Position numbers and translations under genes: made by a program
In this document: positions 1 through 8,819 of the stretch, in pieces
Layout: each line of letters opens with the position of its first letter
How positions within the stretch are numbered: the first letter of the stretch is position 1
Source: Planctomycetota bacterium
GTDB lineage: Bacteria; Planctomycetota; Planctomycetia; Pirellulales; Pirellulaceae
Direction of reading: 5' to 3'
Assembly: GCA_014381825.1 (NCBI GenBank)
Contig: JACNKX010000106.1
Coordinates: 62,001 to 126,000 of the forward strand
DNA length: 64,000 nt
Notes under the pieces: model-generated
Databases searched by the model: none
What the model was told of the DNA's origin: nothing
The model's input: only the letters and a program-made list of their open reading frames with translations

Positions 1-445
1 ACGTCCCGCCAATCATGTCCCAGTAAGGTTCGTAGTCTTTAAACGTATCCGCAGCCGAATGTGCCCCGACGAATCCGTGGCCCTTCGCAGGCAGCCACTC
101 TTTGAAGAAGTAGTCAAGGTCGGCTTCTTTAATGGGGAGCTTACCGGTCGTGTAAAAGAATACAATGTCGTAATGTTGCAGCTTCTCTTTCGTGAAGTCT
201 GCCGCGACGTCCTGCGTGCAATCTACACGGAACACGTTGCTTGAAATGCCTAATTCCGTCAACGCATGCTCCGCGGGAGCGAGCTGACCGTCTTTACGCG
301 ATACGGAACCGTGCTTATAGCCGGCGCTTTGGGTCACCATCAATATGCGAGCGGGCTTAACAGCATCCTCAGCCACAACGTCATAGGACGAAACGGTAGT
401 GATGGCCAGTCCAATCAAAATCGCGGCCGCGAGTCGTGCCAACAT
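1..445 (-). CDS. ThuA-like domain protein, secreted (partial, C-terminus outside window)
   Basis: The reading frame starts at ATG 445 and runs off the window start, so only about 148 N-terminal residues are visible. AGGAG lies 8 bases before the ATG. The N-terminus (MLARLAAAILIGLAITTVSS) is a signal peptide. After it come ARILMVTQSAGYKHGS, YDIVFFYTTGKLP and GHGFVGAHSAADTF, the pattern of ThuA-like (trehalose utilisation-type, glutamine amidotransferase-like fold) proteins, which planctomycetes encode in many secreted copies. It is the last visible gene of the minus-strand DUF1501/DUF1549/cytochrome operon, 26 bases after the preceding stop. A role in periplasmic carbohydrate metabolism is inferred from the family; the substrate is unknown. 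Confidence 0.85.
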   Translation of the reverse strand, partial: MLARLAAAILIGLAITTVSSYDVVAEDAVKPARILMVTQSAGYKHGSVSRKDGQLAPAEHALTELGISSNVFRVDCTQDVAADFTKEKLQHYDIVFFYTTGKLPIKEADLDYFFKEWLPAKGHGFVGAHSAADTFKDYEPYWDMIGGT

Positions 446-471
446 TTGGTTAGTCTCCTGAGATTATGCAG

Positions 472-3282
472 TTATTTGTTTTGGTTTTGAGCGAGCGCGT
501 CGGGACGCCGAATATGCAAAATCACTGGCCAAGACGTTTGGTTCCCTTCAGCGTCGGCTCGAAGGTGGAACATCCTCGTCGTCTCCGTAGCTGTCTTTGA
601 GGCCGTAATGAAGAAAGTTCGTTCGTTCTGACCCTCCACGATCAGTAAGCCGTTTAAGCCGATGTTATCGACATACACGCCATGCGGCATATTGCGACCA
701 GCATCCGCTTTCCCAACGCCAACGCGTCCTTCAAATCCATTTCGCTCGACTCGCACTCGCGCGGTGATCGTATCGCCAGGTGCGACAGTCAGCTCTAGCG
801 GCGCATCAGGCGATGGCTCAGCCGACTCGTCGTCAGCCGCGAGGAGCTTTATCAACAACTTCGGCTTCTCCGCCAGCTTGATTTCACCGAAGTTGTTTAC
901 TTCGGTCGTCACCTCCTGGCCGCGAATCATTGCTTTCGCCGAAATCTTCGTGACTTTCGCGTTCTCGGCGGTCGGTTGGGGTGCATCGGACAACGCGTTG
1001 ATCGTGCCAAGTGCCTGCGTTTGCCCTGCTTCAATGATCACGGGAGTCGTAACGCGAAATCCGGGCGGCACGCCCTCGATATCAACGCGAATCGCTCCCT
1101 CATACCCATCAATGCGATCAACCGAGACGGTGAATTCCTTACCACTTCCAGCGTTTACGGTGGGATTCGCGCCTCCCAACGTCACTTTAAAGCTCGGCAT
1201 TCGTGGTCGCACCGAGAGTTCGTACTTGTAGTCTTCACCCGAGAAGCTTCGCGCGTCTGTAATGCGGACAAGATACTCGCCATCGCGAGGTGCTGTGAAC
1301 GACAACAACGAATCACTGCCAAACTTCCTGCGGCTTTCGTCATCATTCTCAAAATAAAGTGGGAAGACCGGCAAGCCGTTAGGTATCAACTCAGCGCCCG
1401 GCGGGTGCGGTTCGACGATGTAACAAGGCGCTTGCAGAGCGTGCGACATCGGCGTCGTATCAAAGTAATTGAACCGACTCCCCCGGCCAGGATAGACTTG
1501 AAAGCCCGAATCCGGCCCCCTTGGATAGTGCCACAATTTGACGACTTCTCCGTCCGAGTAAAGGAACTGATTAAGGTCCATCTCTTGCCAATTGTGGACA
1601 CGGTAGTCATCACTCGTGTTCGAGTCCTTACCGCGAAACGTGAAGTAGGAATCTCGGACCGCCTGCAACAGAATTCGCTGAATTGGTTTGCCTTCGGAAT
1701 CAAGCACTTCGACTCGGGAATCAAGCGGAGACTTCTGCCGCGAGGCATTCACGTCGATCATCCACTCTTCGCCCGCCTTGGCCGCGAAGCGATATAGATC
1801 AGCGTCGTTCATCTGCCCATCACGGTTCACATGAATGAATCCTGATATTTTCGCCGGCGGCACGATCTGTGTTGCTTCCGCAGGAGAATCGTTTGGCTCG
1901 ACATCCTTCGCATCGCTCATTTCCCCCACTTTCATCGGGACGGAGACAGCTACCTGTCCGAGTGATGCCTCCGACCGACTGGGACCAGTCACGATATCGT
2001 ATCGCCCCAGTGTGCCATCGGCGCGTCCCACCAGAAGTGCGTTCTCGAAGGGCGCGAGCGCCAGACCGGTCGGTTCGTCGGACTGTCGCTCGTACAGATG
2101 CATCTCCGTATAAGAATTCGTCTCCCACGTCTTCATCGTACGATCTTCGGCAGCCGAAATTAGTGTCTTGCCGTCGCCTGAGAACGTTAGCCCGACGATG
2201 GCTCCTTCGTGAGCGAACCGCGCGTAAACAAGTGGGTTGATGATTCGCTTGTTCTTTGAGACGAAATCCCAGACGCGAATGCGGTTATCAGCTCCGCCTG
2301 CCAATACGTACTGACCGTCCGGGCTAAACACGACGACGTATTGTTCCGCTTGGGGTTGATGCAGTGTATCCAGCCGCTCGCCACTCGCAACGAGCCAGAG
2401 CTTGGCGGTTTCGTCACCGCTGGCAGTCGCCAACACTGCACCATCGGGACTGAACGCTACGTCGTAAATGGCGTCATTGTGACCTTCGAGAATCCGCAAC
2501 TGTTCGCCGTCGTCCGCGTTCCACAGAATCACTTTACGATCATAACTGCACGTTGCGAGTACCTTTCCGTCAGGGCTGAGTTCCGCGTCGTACAGGATAT
2601 CACGATGCCCTTTGAATTCGCGAACGAGTTTCCCGTCAGCAACATTCCATATGCTCGCGACTCCATTGAGCCCAGTCACACCCGAGGCGGTAACTAGTTG
2701 TGTTCCGTCGGCGGAAAAATGAAGTGCATTGACTTTTCCCGGTAGATCGCTCAGCGTACTCACTGGCCCGCCGATCCCTCGTAATTCGACCTTGCCGAAC
2801 TTCGCGACTGCCAGAAGCGTTCCGCGAGGCGACATGGCGATGGCGGTAATCGGACCAGAACGTTTCGCTGACGGAACTTTCGGTATAATCAAAACCCTCG
2901 CTGGCTCCGCTCCCTCCGGGCCTTTAGCACCCGCGTCCACCCAGGCTTGAAGCGTCGCAAGCTCCGCTTCGTTTGGTGCCTCATTGTCCTCAGGCGGCAT
3001 CATTGGGTTGGCAGCACCGGTCAGCACACGAATCAAACGGCTCGACTCAGCCTGACCAGGGACGATGGCCGCGCCATGCTTACCGCCCTTTTGAAGGTCG
3101 ACGAATGACTCAAGCGAAAGCTTACCTTCTGCATCGTCAGCGTTGTGGCAACCGGCGCAGTACTTTTTAAGTATCGGTGCAACATCTTTGACATAGTCGG
3201 GCGTTATCGGTTCAGCCGCCCGCGACTCGACGCTTAAGGTGACGAGTGAAAGCGTTAGGAGGCTAACTGCAATTTGTCTCAT
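472..3282 (-). CDS. Planctomycete cytochrome c / WD40 / PPC multidomain secreted protein
   Basis: 936 residues. Signal peptide at 1-22 (MRQIAVSLLTLSLVTLSVES), then a planctomycete-type cytochrome c domain with a single CXXCH haem motif (C42-A-G-C45-H46) and a downstream MMPP motif. Residues of about 140-430 contain repeated SPDG..LAT...D..V.LW units typical of WD40 propeller blades. From about 455 a PPC-like domain starts (DVEPNDSPAEATQI...DADLYRF), followed by beta-rich C-terminal modules. Export and covalent haem attachment outside the cytoplasmic membrane are expected. It lies 47 bases downstream of the DUF1549/DUF1553 gene and 26 bases upstream of the ThuA-like gene, so the four genes look co-transcribed. 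Such proteins recur beside DUF1549/DUF1501 genes in planctomycetes; the molecular function is not established. Confidence 0.9.
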   Translation of the reverse strand: MRQIAVSLLTLSLVTLSVESRAAEPITPDYVKDVAPILKKYCAGCHNADDAEGKLSLESFVDLQKGGKHGAAIVPGQAESSRLIRVLTGAANPMMPPEDNEAPNEAELATLQAWVDAGAKGPEGAEPARVLIIPKVPSAKRSGPITAIAMSPRGTLLAVAKFGKVELRGIGGPVSTLSDLPGKVNALHFSADGTQLVTASGVTGLNGVASIWNVADGKLVREFKGHRDILYDAELSPDGKVLATCSYDRKVILWNADDGEQLRILEGHNDAIYDVAFSPDGAVLATASGDETAKLWLVASGERLDTLHQPQAEQYVVVFSPDGQYVLAGGADNRIRVWDFVSKNKRIINPLVYARFAHEGAIVGLTFSGDGKTLISAAEDRTMKTWETNSYTEMHLYERQSDEPTGLALAPFENALLVGRADGTLGRYDIVTGPSRSEASLGQVAVSVPMKVGEMSDAKDVEPNDSPAEATQIVPPAKISGFIHVNRDGQMNDADLYRFAAKAGEEWMIDVNASRQKSPLDSRVEVLDSEGKPIQRILLQAVRDSYFTFRGKDSNTSDDYRVHNWQEMDLNQFLYSDGEVVKLWHYPRGPDSGFQVYPGRGSRFNYFDTTPMSHALQAPCYIVEPHPPGAELIPNGLPVFPLYFENDDESRRKFGSDSLLSFTAPRDGEYLVRITDARSFSGEDYKYELSVRPRMPSFKVTLGGANPTVNAGSGKEFTVSVDRIDGYEGAIRVDIEGVPPGFRVTTPVIIEAGQTQALGTINALSDAPQPTAENAKVTKISAKAMIRGQEVTTEVNNFGEIKLAEKPKLLIKLLAADDESAEPSPDAPLELTVAPGDTITARVRVERNGFEGRVGVGKADAGRNMPHGVYVDNIGLNGLLIVEGQNERTFFITASKTATETTRMFHLRADAEGNQTSWPVILHIRRPDALAQNQNK

Positions 3283-3329
3283 GAGTTCTTACTCGAATTT
3301 ACAACACTGGTATGCCACGGGCGCGAACA

Positions 3330-5828
3330 TCAATGATTAAACAGAAACTCGCGACTGCTTAATAAGCTCCAATACAAGTCTTCAATAACAACTCGTCGTT
3401 CTTCCGGAGGGGTCGCGTTCATCACCGTCAATAGTCGTTGCATCTCGCCGTCCGTTGGGTGGCGAGCGACCGACAGCAAATAGGTCTGTTCAATGATCGA
3501 ATAGTTGGGCAGGCCAGAGTTGAGAATTTTCTCGACTCGACCCTCCTTTGATTGCAGCTTACCGTTCAGCGTGTCGCCATTAGAAATATGCAGCACCTGA
3601 ATCATGCTCGGCTCATCCGATCGCTCGCACTCGCAAGTTATCTGGCGATCGTTTCTGCCAAACGTTGTCAAGAAGTACGACGCGATTGCGGAATCGTACA
3701 GCTGCAACGCGCGTGTCCCCTTCGGATAAAAGTCCGTCTTCTGCTTGTCGGCACCGCGGTAGGCGACCTCGCTAAAATCTGTCGGCACGTCGGCCACTTG
3801 CGAAATCGCATCGAGCAATACCTCAGCCATCAGCCGTCGCGGATAGTAGCGAGAATAGAATCGATGCTCGTCTTGATTTGCGGCCAGCGGTTCGCTACTT
3901 CGTTGATAAGTGTGACTCTGTAGAATGGCTCGCATCAACGCCTTGAGATCGAAGTTGTTCTCAACAACATAATCAGCGACTGCTGATAGCAGTTCTTCAT
4001 TACTCGCTGGATTCGAATCTCGCATATCGTCAACCGACTCGACCAAGCCAACGCCGTAAAAGTTCGCCCAGACGCGATTGGCAATCGATCGGGCGAAATA
4101 CGGATTCTCCGGCGCCGTCAGCCACTTCGCGAGATGGACGCGGCGATCGTCCGTTGAATCGAACGACAACGGTTCGCCATCCAGCGGTGTCGGCGGTTGT
4201 GGCTTGCCCGTCAACGGTTGCGTCAATTCGCCCTTACTGACGACAAACAGCGTTCGCTTTCCATCACCACTCCGTGAGTCGCCGCCCCAACCCTTGGCCC
4301 GGACCCGTGAGAACATGTTAGCCATCGCATAGTACTGGTCGTTGGTCCATTTTTCGAGCGGGTGGTTGTGACATTTGGCACAACCGATCGAAAGCCCAAG
4401 GAATGCCTGGCTGACGTTCTCGGACATCGTTTCAGGATCTTGATGCAACGCGTAGAAGTTGGTGGCTCCATTCTCCAAACTCCCTCCCTGGGCCGTAACG
4501 ACTTCTTGTGCGAATTGATCCCATGGGGTGTTCTGTTCGACGTGATTGTGTATCCACTCGTAATACGTCTTCACCGCCTCCGGTCGAAGCAGCCGACCGT
4601 TCAGTAGCAGAATGTCTGACCATTTGTACGTCCAGTAGTCAACGAACTCACTGCGAGACAGCAACGATTCGATGACCTTGTCACGCTTATCTGGAGACGC
4701 ATCCGCGAGGAACAGGCGAACATCTTCGGCGGTCGGAAGAGTTCCGATTGTGTCAATGAAGGCTCGCCGAAGGAACTCGGCGTCGGAAGCGGGTGGCGAA
4801 GGCGGTAGATTCAGCCGACGTAGTTGTTTTGTTACAAGTTCGTCAATGAAGTTCCGCTTTGAAGCCTTTTCGTAGATCTCAGCGGCGACTTCGTTAGTGT
4901 ATGGGGATGTCACCCGTGCGATGACAATCTGACTCGCGAACCAAGCGGTGATTGCGCCTTCTCCGTGTCCCGTGACTGTCAATTCGCCACCTTCATTCAC
5001 GGAGGCAACGGCTTCGTTGGCGGATGTGTACTTAGCCCAACGCGTGACGTCTTCGGTGCGGCCATCGGAATAGCGTGCGCGAATCAGAATCTGTTGCTTG
5101 TCACCTGGTTGCAGCGTCGCCAACTTCGGAAGTACTTCGATACGATCTAGTCTCGCGTCTGCTTCGGAGGGACCAGGGGCACCGGCGCTAATCCATTCAG
5201 CCAACACTCGGTACTCAAACGAATCGACATCGAACCGCAACCCGCCCTTATGAGGCAATGCGCCGGATGGCTTTGCCAACATCAAGCTACGACCTGGATC
5301 GGCGAGTTCGATCCGTCGACCGCGAGCTTGCCGCGTGAGAGTGTGATGATCCTTCTTTGTGTCGTAGCCGCGGAGAGAGAGCTTCAATCCCCCTTTTCCG
5401 GAAAGTGCGCCATGGCACGCGCCGGAATTACAACCCGCTTTCGATATCACTGCCTGTACGTGGCTTCGAAAACTCCACTCATGCGCGGCCTCCACTTCAG
5501 TTACCTGTACCTTCACGCTCGCGCTCATCTCTCCACTTTTCACCGTTATTTCGGCAGCACCGTTGGCAAGCGGTCGTAGGACATCTCCGTCAATTACCAC
5601 GATCTTTGGGTTGCTTGAGATGAGCTGTACATCATCGCGGAGTTGCGTCTTTAACTCTTCGCCATCGACACGCTGAACTAGCAACCGCTGAAACGATTCT
5701 GGCCCGCGGAGCGTTACTTGCGACGGTAACACGGTGATCGCATTGTCGGCACGCAGGATTTGCACACCGACGAGTGCAAGCACGACGATGACGAACAATC
5801 GCAGAAAAGCGTTTTGGTAATGCTGCAT
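3330..5828 (-). CDS. DUF1549/DUF1553 protein with Ig-like domain and cytochrome-type motifs
   Basis: 832 residues from ATG 5828. A longer frame reaches 5990 but its first 54 residues are encoded partly by a tandem repeat and precede an obvious signal peptide (MQHYQNAFLRLFVIVVLALV), so 5828 is preferred; AAGAG lies 7 bases upstream. Domains: bacterial Ig-like region at about 30-110, a cytochrome-like segment with C133-NSGA-C138-H139 (a CX4CH spacing), a second Ig-like region about 225-310, DUF1549 about 325-520 containing a canonical CXXCH (C483-A-K-C486-H487), then DUF1553 to the C-terminus. These domains travel with DUF1501 proteins in planctomycetes, and the DUF1501 gene is immediately upstream. 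Haem binding at either motif is inferred, not shown. Catalytic role unknown. Confidence 0.9.
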   Translation of the reverse strand: MQHYQNAFLRLFVIVVLALVGVQILRADNAITVLPSQVTLRGPESFQRLLVQRVDGEELKTQLRDDVQLISSNPKIVVIDGDVLRPLANGAAEITVKSGEMSASVKVQVTEVEAAHEWSFRSHVQAVISKAGCNSGACHGALSGKGGLKLSLRGYDTKKDHHTLTRQARGRRIELADPGRSLMLAKPSGALPHKGGLRFDVDSFEYRVLAEWISAGAPGPSEADARLDRIEVLPKLATLQPGDKQQILIRARYSDGRTEDVTRWAKYTSANEAVASVNEGGELTVTGHGEGAITAWFASQIVIARVTSPYTNEVAAEIYEKASKRNFIDELVTKQLRRLNLPPSPPASDAEFLRRAFIDTIGTLPTAEDVRLFLADASPDKRDKVIESLLSRSEFVDYWTYKWSDILLLNGRLLRPEAVKTYYEWIHNHVEQNTPWDQFAQEVVTAQGGSLENGATNFYALHQDPETMSENVSQAFLGLSIGCAKCHNHPLEKWTNDQYYAMANMFSRVRAKGWGGDSRSGDGKRTLFVVSKGELTQPLTGKPQPPTPLDGEPLSFDSTDDRRVHLAKWLTAPENPYFARSIANRVWANFYGVGLVESVDDMRDSNPASNEELLSAVADYVVENNFDLKALMRAILQSHTYQRSSEPLAANQDEHRFYSRYYPRRLMAEVLLDAISQVADVPTDFSEVAYRGADKQKTDFYPKGTRALQLYDSAIASYFLTTFGRNDRQITCECERSDEPSMIQVLHISNGDTLNGKLQSKEGRVEKILNSGLPNYSIIEQTYLLSVARHPTDGEMQRLLTVMNATPPEERRVVIEDLYWSLLSSREFLFNH

Positions 5829-5835
5829 AATCGTA

Positions 5836-5880
5836 CTCTTGTTCGACGTATCTCTTGTTCGACGTATCTCTTGTTCGACA
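5836..5880. repeat. 16-bp tandem repeat in leader of DUF1549 gene
   Basis: The unit CTCTTGTTCGACGTAT occurs at 5836-5851 and 5852-5867, followed by 13 bases of a third copy (5868-5880, last base differing). It sits between the DUF1501 stop (5950) and the DUF1549 start (5828), ending 7 bases before the start codon as read on the minus strand, and supplies the AAGAG-like ribosome-binding sequence. Copy number may vary by slippage and so may alter the leader. Confidence 0.9.
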
Positions 5881-5949
5881 TTGTGCACGCGGGTTGCGTG
5901 TTCAACGATTCTTGGGTCGGGTAATGCTGTAGCTTGGCACTGCAAATGC

Positions 5950-7329
5950 TCAGGCAAATAGCTCGTGGATCTCTCGTTTTCCGAAATCAACTAGTGGAAA
6001 CGGTCGCCCAGCGGGACCGGGAAGGTGGGATTCGATGTCTAAGCCAAGACTGTGGAAAATCGTGGCTGCGATGTCTCCGGGATCGACGGGGCGTTCCGCA
6101 GGTACACCACCGATGGGATCGCTCCGACCGACGACTTGTCCGCCCTTGACTCCGCCGCCGGCAAAATAGGTCGTGAAGCATTGCGGCCAATGGTCACGGC
6201 CCGCAGCAGGATTGACTCGTGGTGTACGTCCAAACTCAGCGAGATTGCAGACTAGTGTCTTGTCGAGCATCCCGCGTTCGTCGAGGTCTTCTAGTAATGC
6301 ACTGTAAGCCGCATCGTACAGCGGAGCCACGATGTTCTTCATACCTTCGATCGAAGTAAAAGGCTTTGAACCGTGGATGTCCCAAGTGATTTCGTCGAAG
6401 ACGGTCAAGAACGTATTGATCGTTACGAATCGAACACCACCCTCGATCAATCGGCGCGCCAACAAGCAGGACTGCCCAAACCGAGTCATGCCGTATCGCT
6501 CGCGAACTTTCGTCGGTTCCTTCGACAAATCGAATGCCTCCCGAGCTTCCGGGCTGGTCATCAAGCGATAGGCCGCTTGGAAGTTACTATCGAGTAACTG
6601 TGCGTTTTCGGTTGCCTCGAAGTTTTTCAATGTCGAGTCAACCACTTCACGCATCCGACGCCTTCGCTGAAGTCGCGCTTCTCCGATCTCCGGAGGAGGC
6701 AACAAGTCGGGAACCTTAAAGTTTGGTTGCGACGGATCAGCCATCAAAGCAAATGGATCATGCGCCTTGCCGAGAAATCCACCGGCCTGTCCGTTGGGAA
6801 GGTTTCCACCGCCACGTCCCATCGTCTCTGGAAGGACGACATGAGCCGGAAGGTCCGTCTTGCGGCCTCGCAGGTAACTCAGCACTGCACCGGCATGAGG
6901 CGACTCCACCCCACCGGCGAATTGACGACCAGTTTGCATCATCTGCCAACCAGCATCGTGAACGGCGGCACCGGTGTGATAACAGGATCGTACCAATGAG
7001 AACTTATCCGCTACCTTCGCATGGCCAGGGAAGATCTCCGAAATCTGAATCTCGTCGGACATGGTACTAATCGGTTTGAACGGCCCACGAATTTCCGAAG
7101 GTGCATCTGGCTTCATGTCGAACGTGTCGACTTGGCTCGGTGCACCAAGATTGAAGATCATGATGCAGGCACGATCGTCATCCTTCTTGTTGGCTTCGAC
7201 TTGTTCGCTCGCCGCGAGGTACTGCGGCAACGAGAGGCCAATGGCTCCCAGCGTGCCCACCTGCACGAAGTCGCGCCGCGTTAGCCCGTTACAAGTGTGC
7301 GCCGTCCCGCGGTCAGTCAGATTGAGCAT
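5950..7329 (-). CDS. DUF1501 domain-containing protein, Tat-type signal
   Basis: 459 residues. N-terminal twin-arginine-like signal (TRRDFVQVGTLGAIGLSLP), then the DUF1501 sulfatase-like fold: IMIFNLGAPSQVDTFD near residue 57, ERYGMTRFGQSCLLARRLIE, and C-terminal LAEFGRTPRVN with GRDHWPQC, all typical for the family. DUF1501 proteins belong to the alkaline phosphatase superfamily by fold, but substrates are largely unknown. This gene heads the minus-strand operon with the DUF1549/DUF1553, cytochrome/WD40 and ThuA-like genes. The start at 7329 gives a complete Tat-type leader. Two further DUF1501 genes occur in this window (19309-20718 and 62407-63732) without such partners. Confidence 0.93.
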   Translation of the reverse strand: MLNLTDRGTAHTCNGLTRRDFVQVGTLGAIGLSLPQYLAASEQVEANKKDDDRACIMIFNLGAPSQVDTFDMKPDAPSEIRGPFKPISTMSDEIQISEIFPGHAKVADKFSLVRSCYHTGAAVHDAGWQMMQTGRQFAGGVESPHAGAVLSYLRGRKTDLPAHVVLPETMGRGGGNLPNGQAGGFLGKAHDPFALMADPSQPNFKVPDLLPPPEIGEARLQRRRRMREVVDSTLKNFEATENAQLLDSNFQAAYRLMTSPEAREAFDLSKEPTKVRERYGMTRFGQSCLLARRLIEGGVRFVTINTFLTVFDEITWDIHGSKPFTSIEGMKNIVAPLYDAAYSALLEDLDERGMLDKTLVCNLAEFGRTPRVNPAAGRDHWPQCFTTYFAGGGVKGGQVVGRSDPIGGVPAERPVDPGDIAATIFHSLGLDIESHLPGPAGRPFPLVDFGKREIHELFA

Positions 7330-7490
7330 CCTTGTTTGCCTCGCTAAATGGGAACCACATTTGTAGTCACGATCGATCGGCAGTTAGTCGTAACTGCTTT
7401 CATAGTTACGAGTTTAGCTCGCCTCCAGCAGCCGTGCAACGAGATTTACATGCTGAGCCGCTTGGGGTTAAACGATAAAGCTGCCATAAC

Positions 7491-7525
7491 AAAAAAACGA
7501 TCGCTCAACGTCAGCTGAGCGATCG
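7491..7525 (-). terminator. Intrinsic terminator of the molybdenum hydroxylase operon
   Basis: A perfect 10-bp stem (7498-7507 CGATCGCTCA pairing with 7516-7525) with an 8-base loop is followed on the minus strand by seven T (A7 at 7491-7497 on the plus strand). It lies 40 bases after the stop of the minus-strand gene at 7566, exactly where that operon should end. Confidence 0.9.
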
Positions 7526-7565
7526 TCGCATGTCAAATCTATCAAAGCGTTGAAAATCGCCGCGG

Positions 7566-7808
7566 TTAAACGTCATACGTCTCGCAGAAGCATCCACGTC
7601 CTGGCACGCAGCGGACGCGTTCGACGTCATGGTGATCGGGGCCGAGAACGTGCTGCGTCTTGTTGCACCAGCAGTACTGACTTCCCTCTTCGTCGGGATG
7701 ATCAGGCGTGCGGATCTCGCCCGTGACGTAGATCGCTTTGCTGCGAAGATGAATGCAGGCGGGTTCGGTAACGGGTCGCTGCTCGTCGTAGTACTTCTCG
7801 AAAGCCAT
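7566..7808 (-). CDS. Small Cys/His-rich protein of the molybdenum hydroxylase operon
   Basis: 80 residues, no signal peptide or membrane segment. Cysteines at 18, 46, 48, 67, 73 and 75 and histidines at 20, 37, 53, 59 and 60 suggest a metal- or FeS-binding fold: YCWCNKTQHVLGPDHHD is followed by RCVPGRGCFCE. It starts 2 bases after the stop of the FAD subunit and is followed by the operon terminator, so it is the last gene of the hydroxylase operon. I do not recognise a characterised family. A role as accessory electron carrier or maturation factor for the enzyme is a guess from position and cysteine content. Confidence 0.85.
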   Translation of the reverse strand: MAFEKYYDEQRPVTEPACIHLRSKAIYVTGEIRTPDHPDEEGSQYCWCNKTQHVLGPDHHDVERVRCVPGRGCFCETYDV

Positions 7809-7810
7809 CG

Positions 7811-8794
7811 TTAAAACCCTCCTGTTTCGTATCCAGCGGCCAACAAGATAGCTCGTTTAACAGCTACCTTCGCCAGTTGAACTTTGAATTCATTCTGCGA
7901 CAACGGTGTCGCTCGCGAGACAGCCGCTTGTCCAGCTGTTTCGGCCAAGGCCTCGTCGACCTTCCGACCACGCAAAACATCAGCCGCCTCTTGCGAGATC
8001 CACGGCATCGGGGCAACCTGACCGAGAACGACATTCGCATCCCGAACGATACCGAATCCATCGAACTGCAATGCCGCGGCGGCGGCGGCGAGTGGATAGT
8101 CTGGACCCTCGCCATGGCGAACTTCGTACGTTGCACATGTACGACCTTCGATCGGGGGCAGAAGGATATGCGAGACGAACTGGTTCGGCTCCAGCACATG
8201 CTCTCGCTGCCCTTCACGATGCGGCGAACGGAAGAACGCCGCCACGGGCACGAACTGCTCATCTTCTTCCGGCCCAACGACTCTCAACTGGGCATCGAGG
8301 GCGATCAAGGCAGGTGCGATTCGCGAACTGTTCACAAACTTCGCAGGACCACTGTTCCCGAGGATGGCATGGAACTCGTTGGCTCCTTCCGCGACATCCG
8401 GGCTCAATAGACCATCGCCGTTGCGATAGAACCAGCAACGTGGTCTTTGGCATACTTCGCCACCTAGCGTTCCTTGGGCCTGCAGCTGCATGCTACTGAT
8501 GCCACGAATCGCTTGTTTGATCGCTGGGTAGATGTCGATGTAGGGGTGCGCCAAGACATCGTCCAGTGTGACCGCCGCGCCGATGGATACGCTGCCATCG
8601 GGTAACTCGTCAATCGATCGAAGCGTAGGAACGTCCATAATGTTCACCACGCGATCCGGCGTAACAATCATCTTCTTCATCAGACCGACTAAGTCGGTAC
8701 CGCCAGCTAGAATCTCCGTCTTGCCGGGTTCAGCTGACAGGAGATCGACGATTTCTGCCTCGGTGCGAGGCGAGGCGTATTCAAATGCTTTCAT
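7811..8794 (-). CDS. FAD-binding subunit of xanthine dehydrogenase/CO dehydrogenase-type hydroxylase
   Basis: 327 residues, resembling CoxM/XdhB-type medium subunits. The FAD-binding N-terminal domain has MKAFEYASPRTEAEIVDLL and ILAGGTDLVGLMKK near residues 30-42; TLGGEVCQRPRCWFYRNG near 109-127 corresponds to the second flavin-contacting loop. In relatives with an extra 4Fe-4S cluster (4-hydroxybenzoyl-CoA reductase beta type) several cysteines follow this loop; here they are absent and only the QRPRC-region cysteines remain. The CO dehydrogenase flavoprotein C-terminal domain follows. No signal peptide is visible. It is 72 bases downstream of the Moco subunit gene and 2 bases upstream of the small Cys-rich gene. 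It normally passes electrons from the FeS subunit to the acceptor. Confidence 0.92.
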   Translation of the reverse strand: MKAFEYASPRTEAEIVDLLSAEPGKTEILAGGTDLVGLMKKMIVTPDRVVNIMDVPTLRSIDELPDGSVSIGAAVTLDDVLAHPYIDIYPAIKQAIRGISSMQLQAQGTLGGEVCQRPRCWFYRNGDGLLSPDVAEGANEFHAILGNSGPAKFVNSSRIAPALIALDAQLRVVGPEEDEQFVPVAAFFRSPHREGQREHVLEPNQFVSHILLPPIEGRTCATYEVRHGEGPDYPLAAAAAALQFDGFGIVRDANVVLGQVAPMPWISQEAADVLRGRKVDEALAETAGQAAVSRATPLSQNEFKVQLAKVAVKRAILLAAGYETGGF

Positions 8795-8819
8795 GGTTTA
8801 TTTCTCCATAGTCGCTCTT

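Noticed and set aside
976-1797. Long plus-strand frame opposite the WD40/cytochrome gene
   Set aside because: Antisense shadow of a well-supported gene; no RBS and no recognisable domain.
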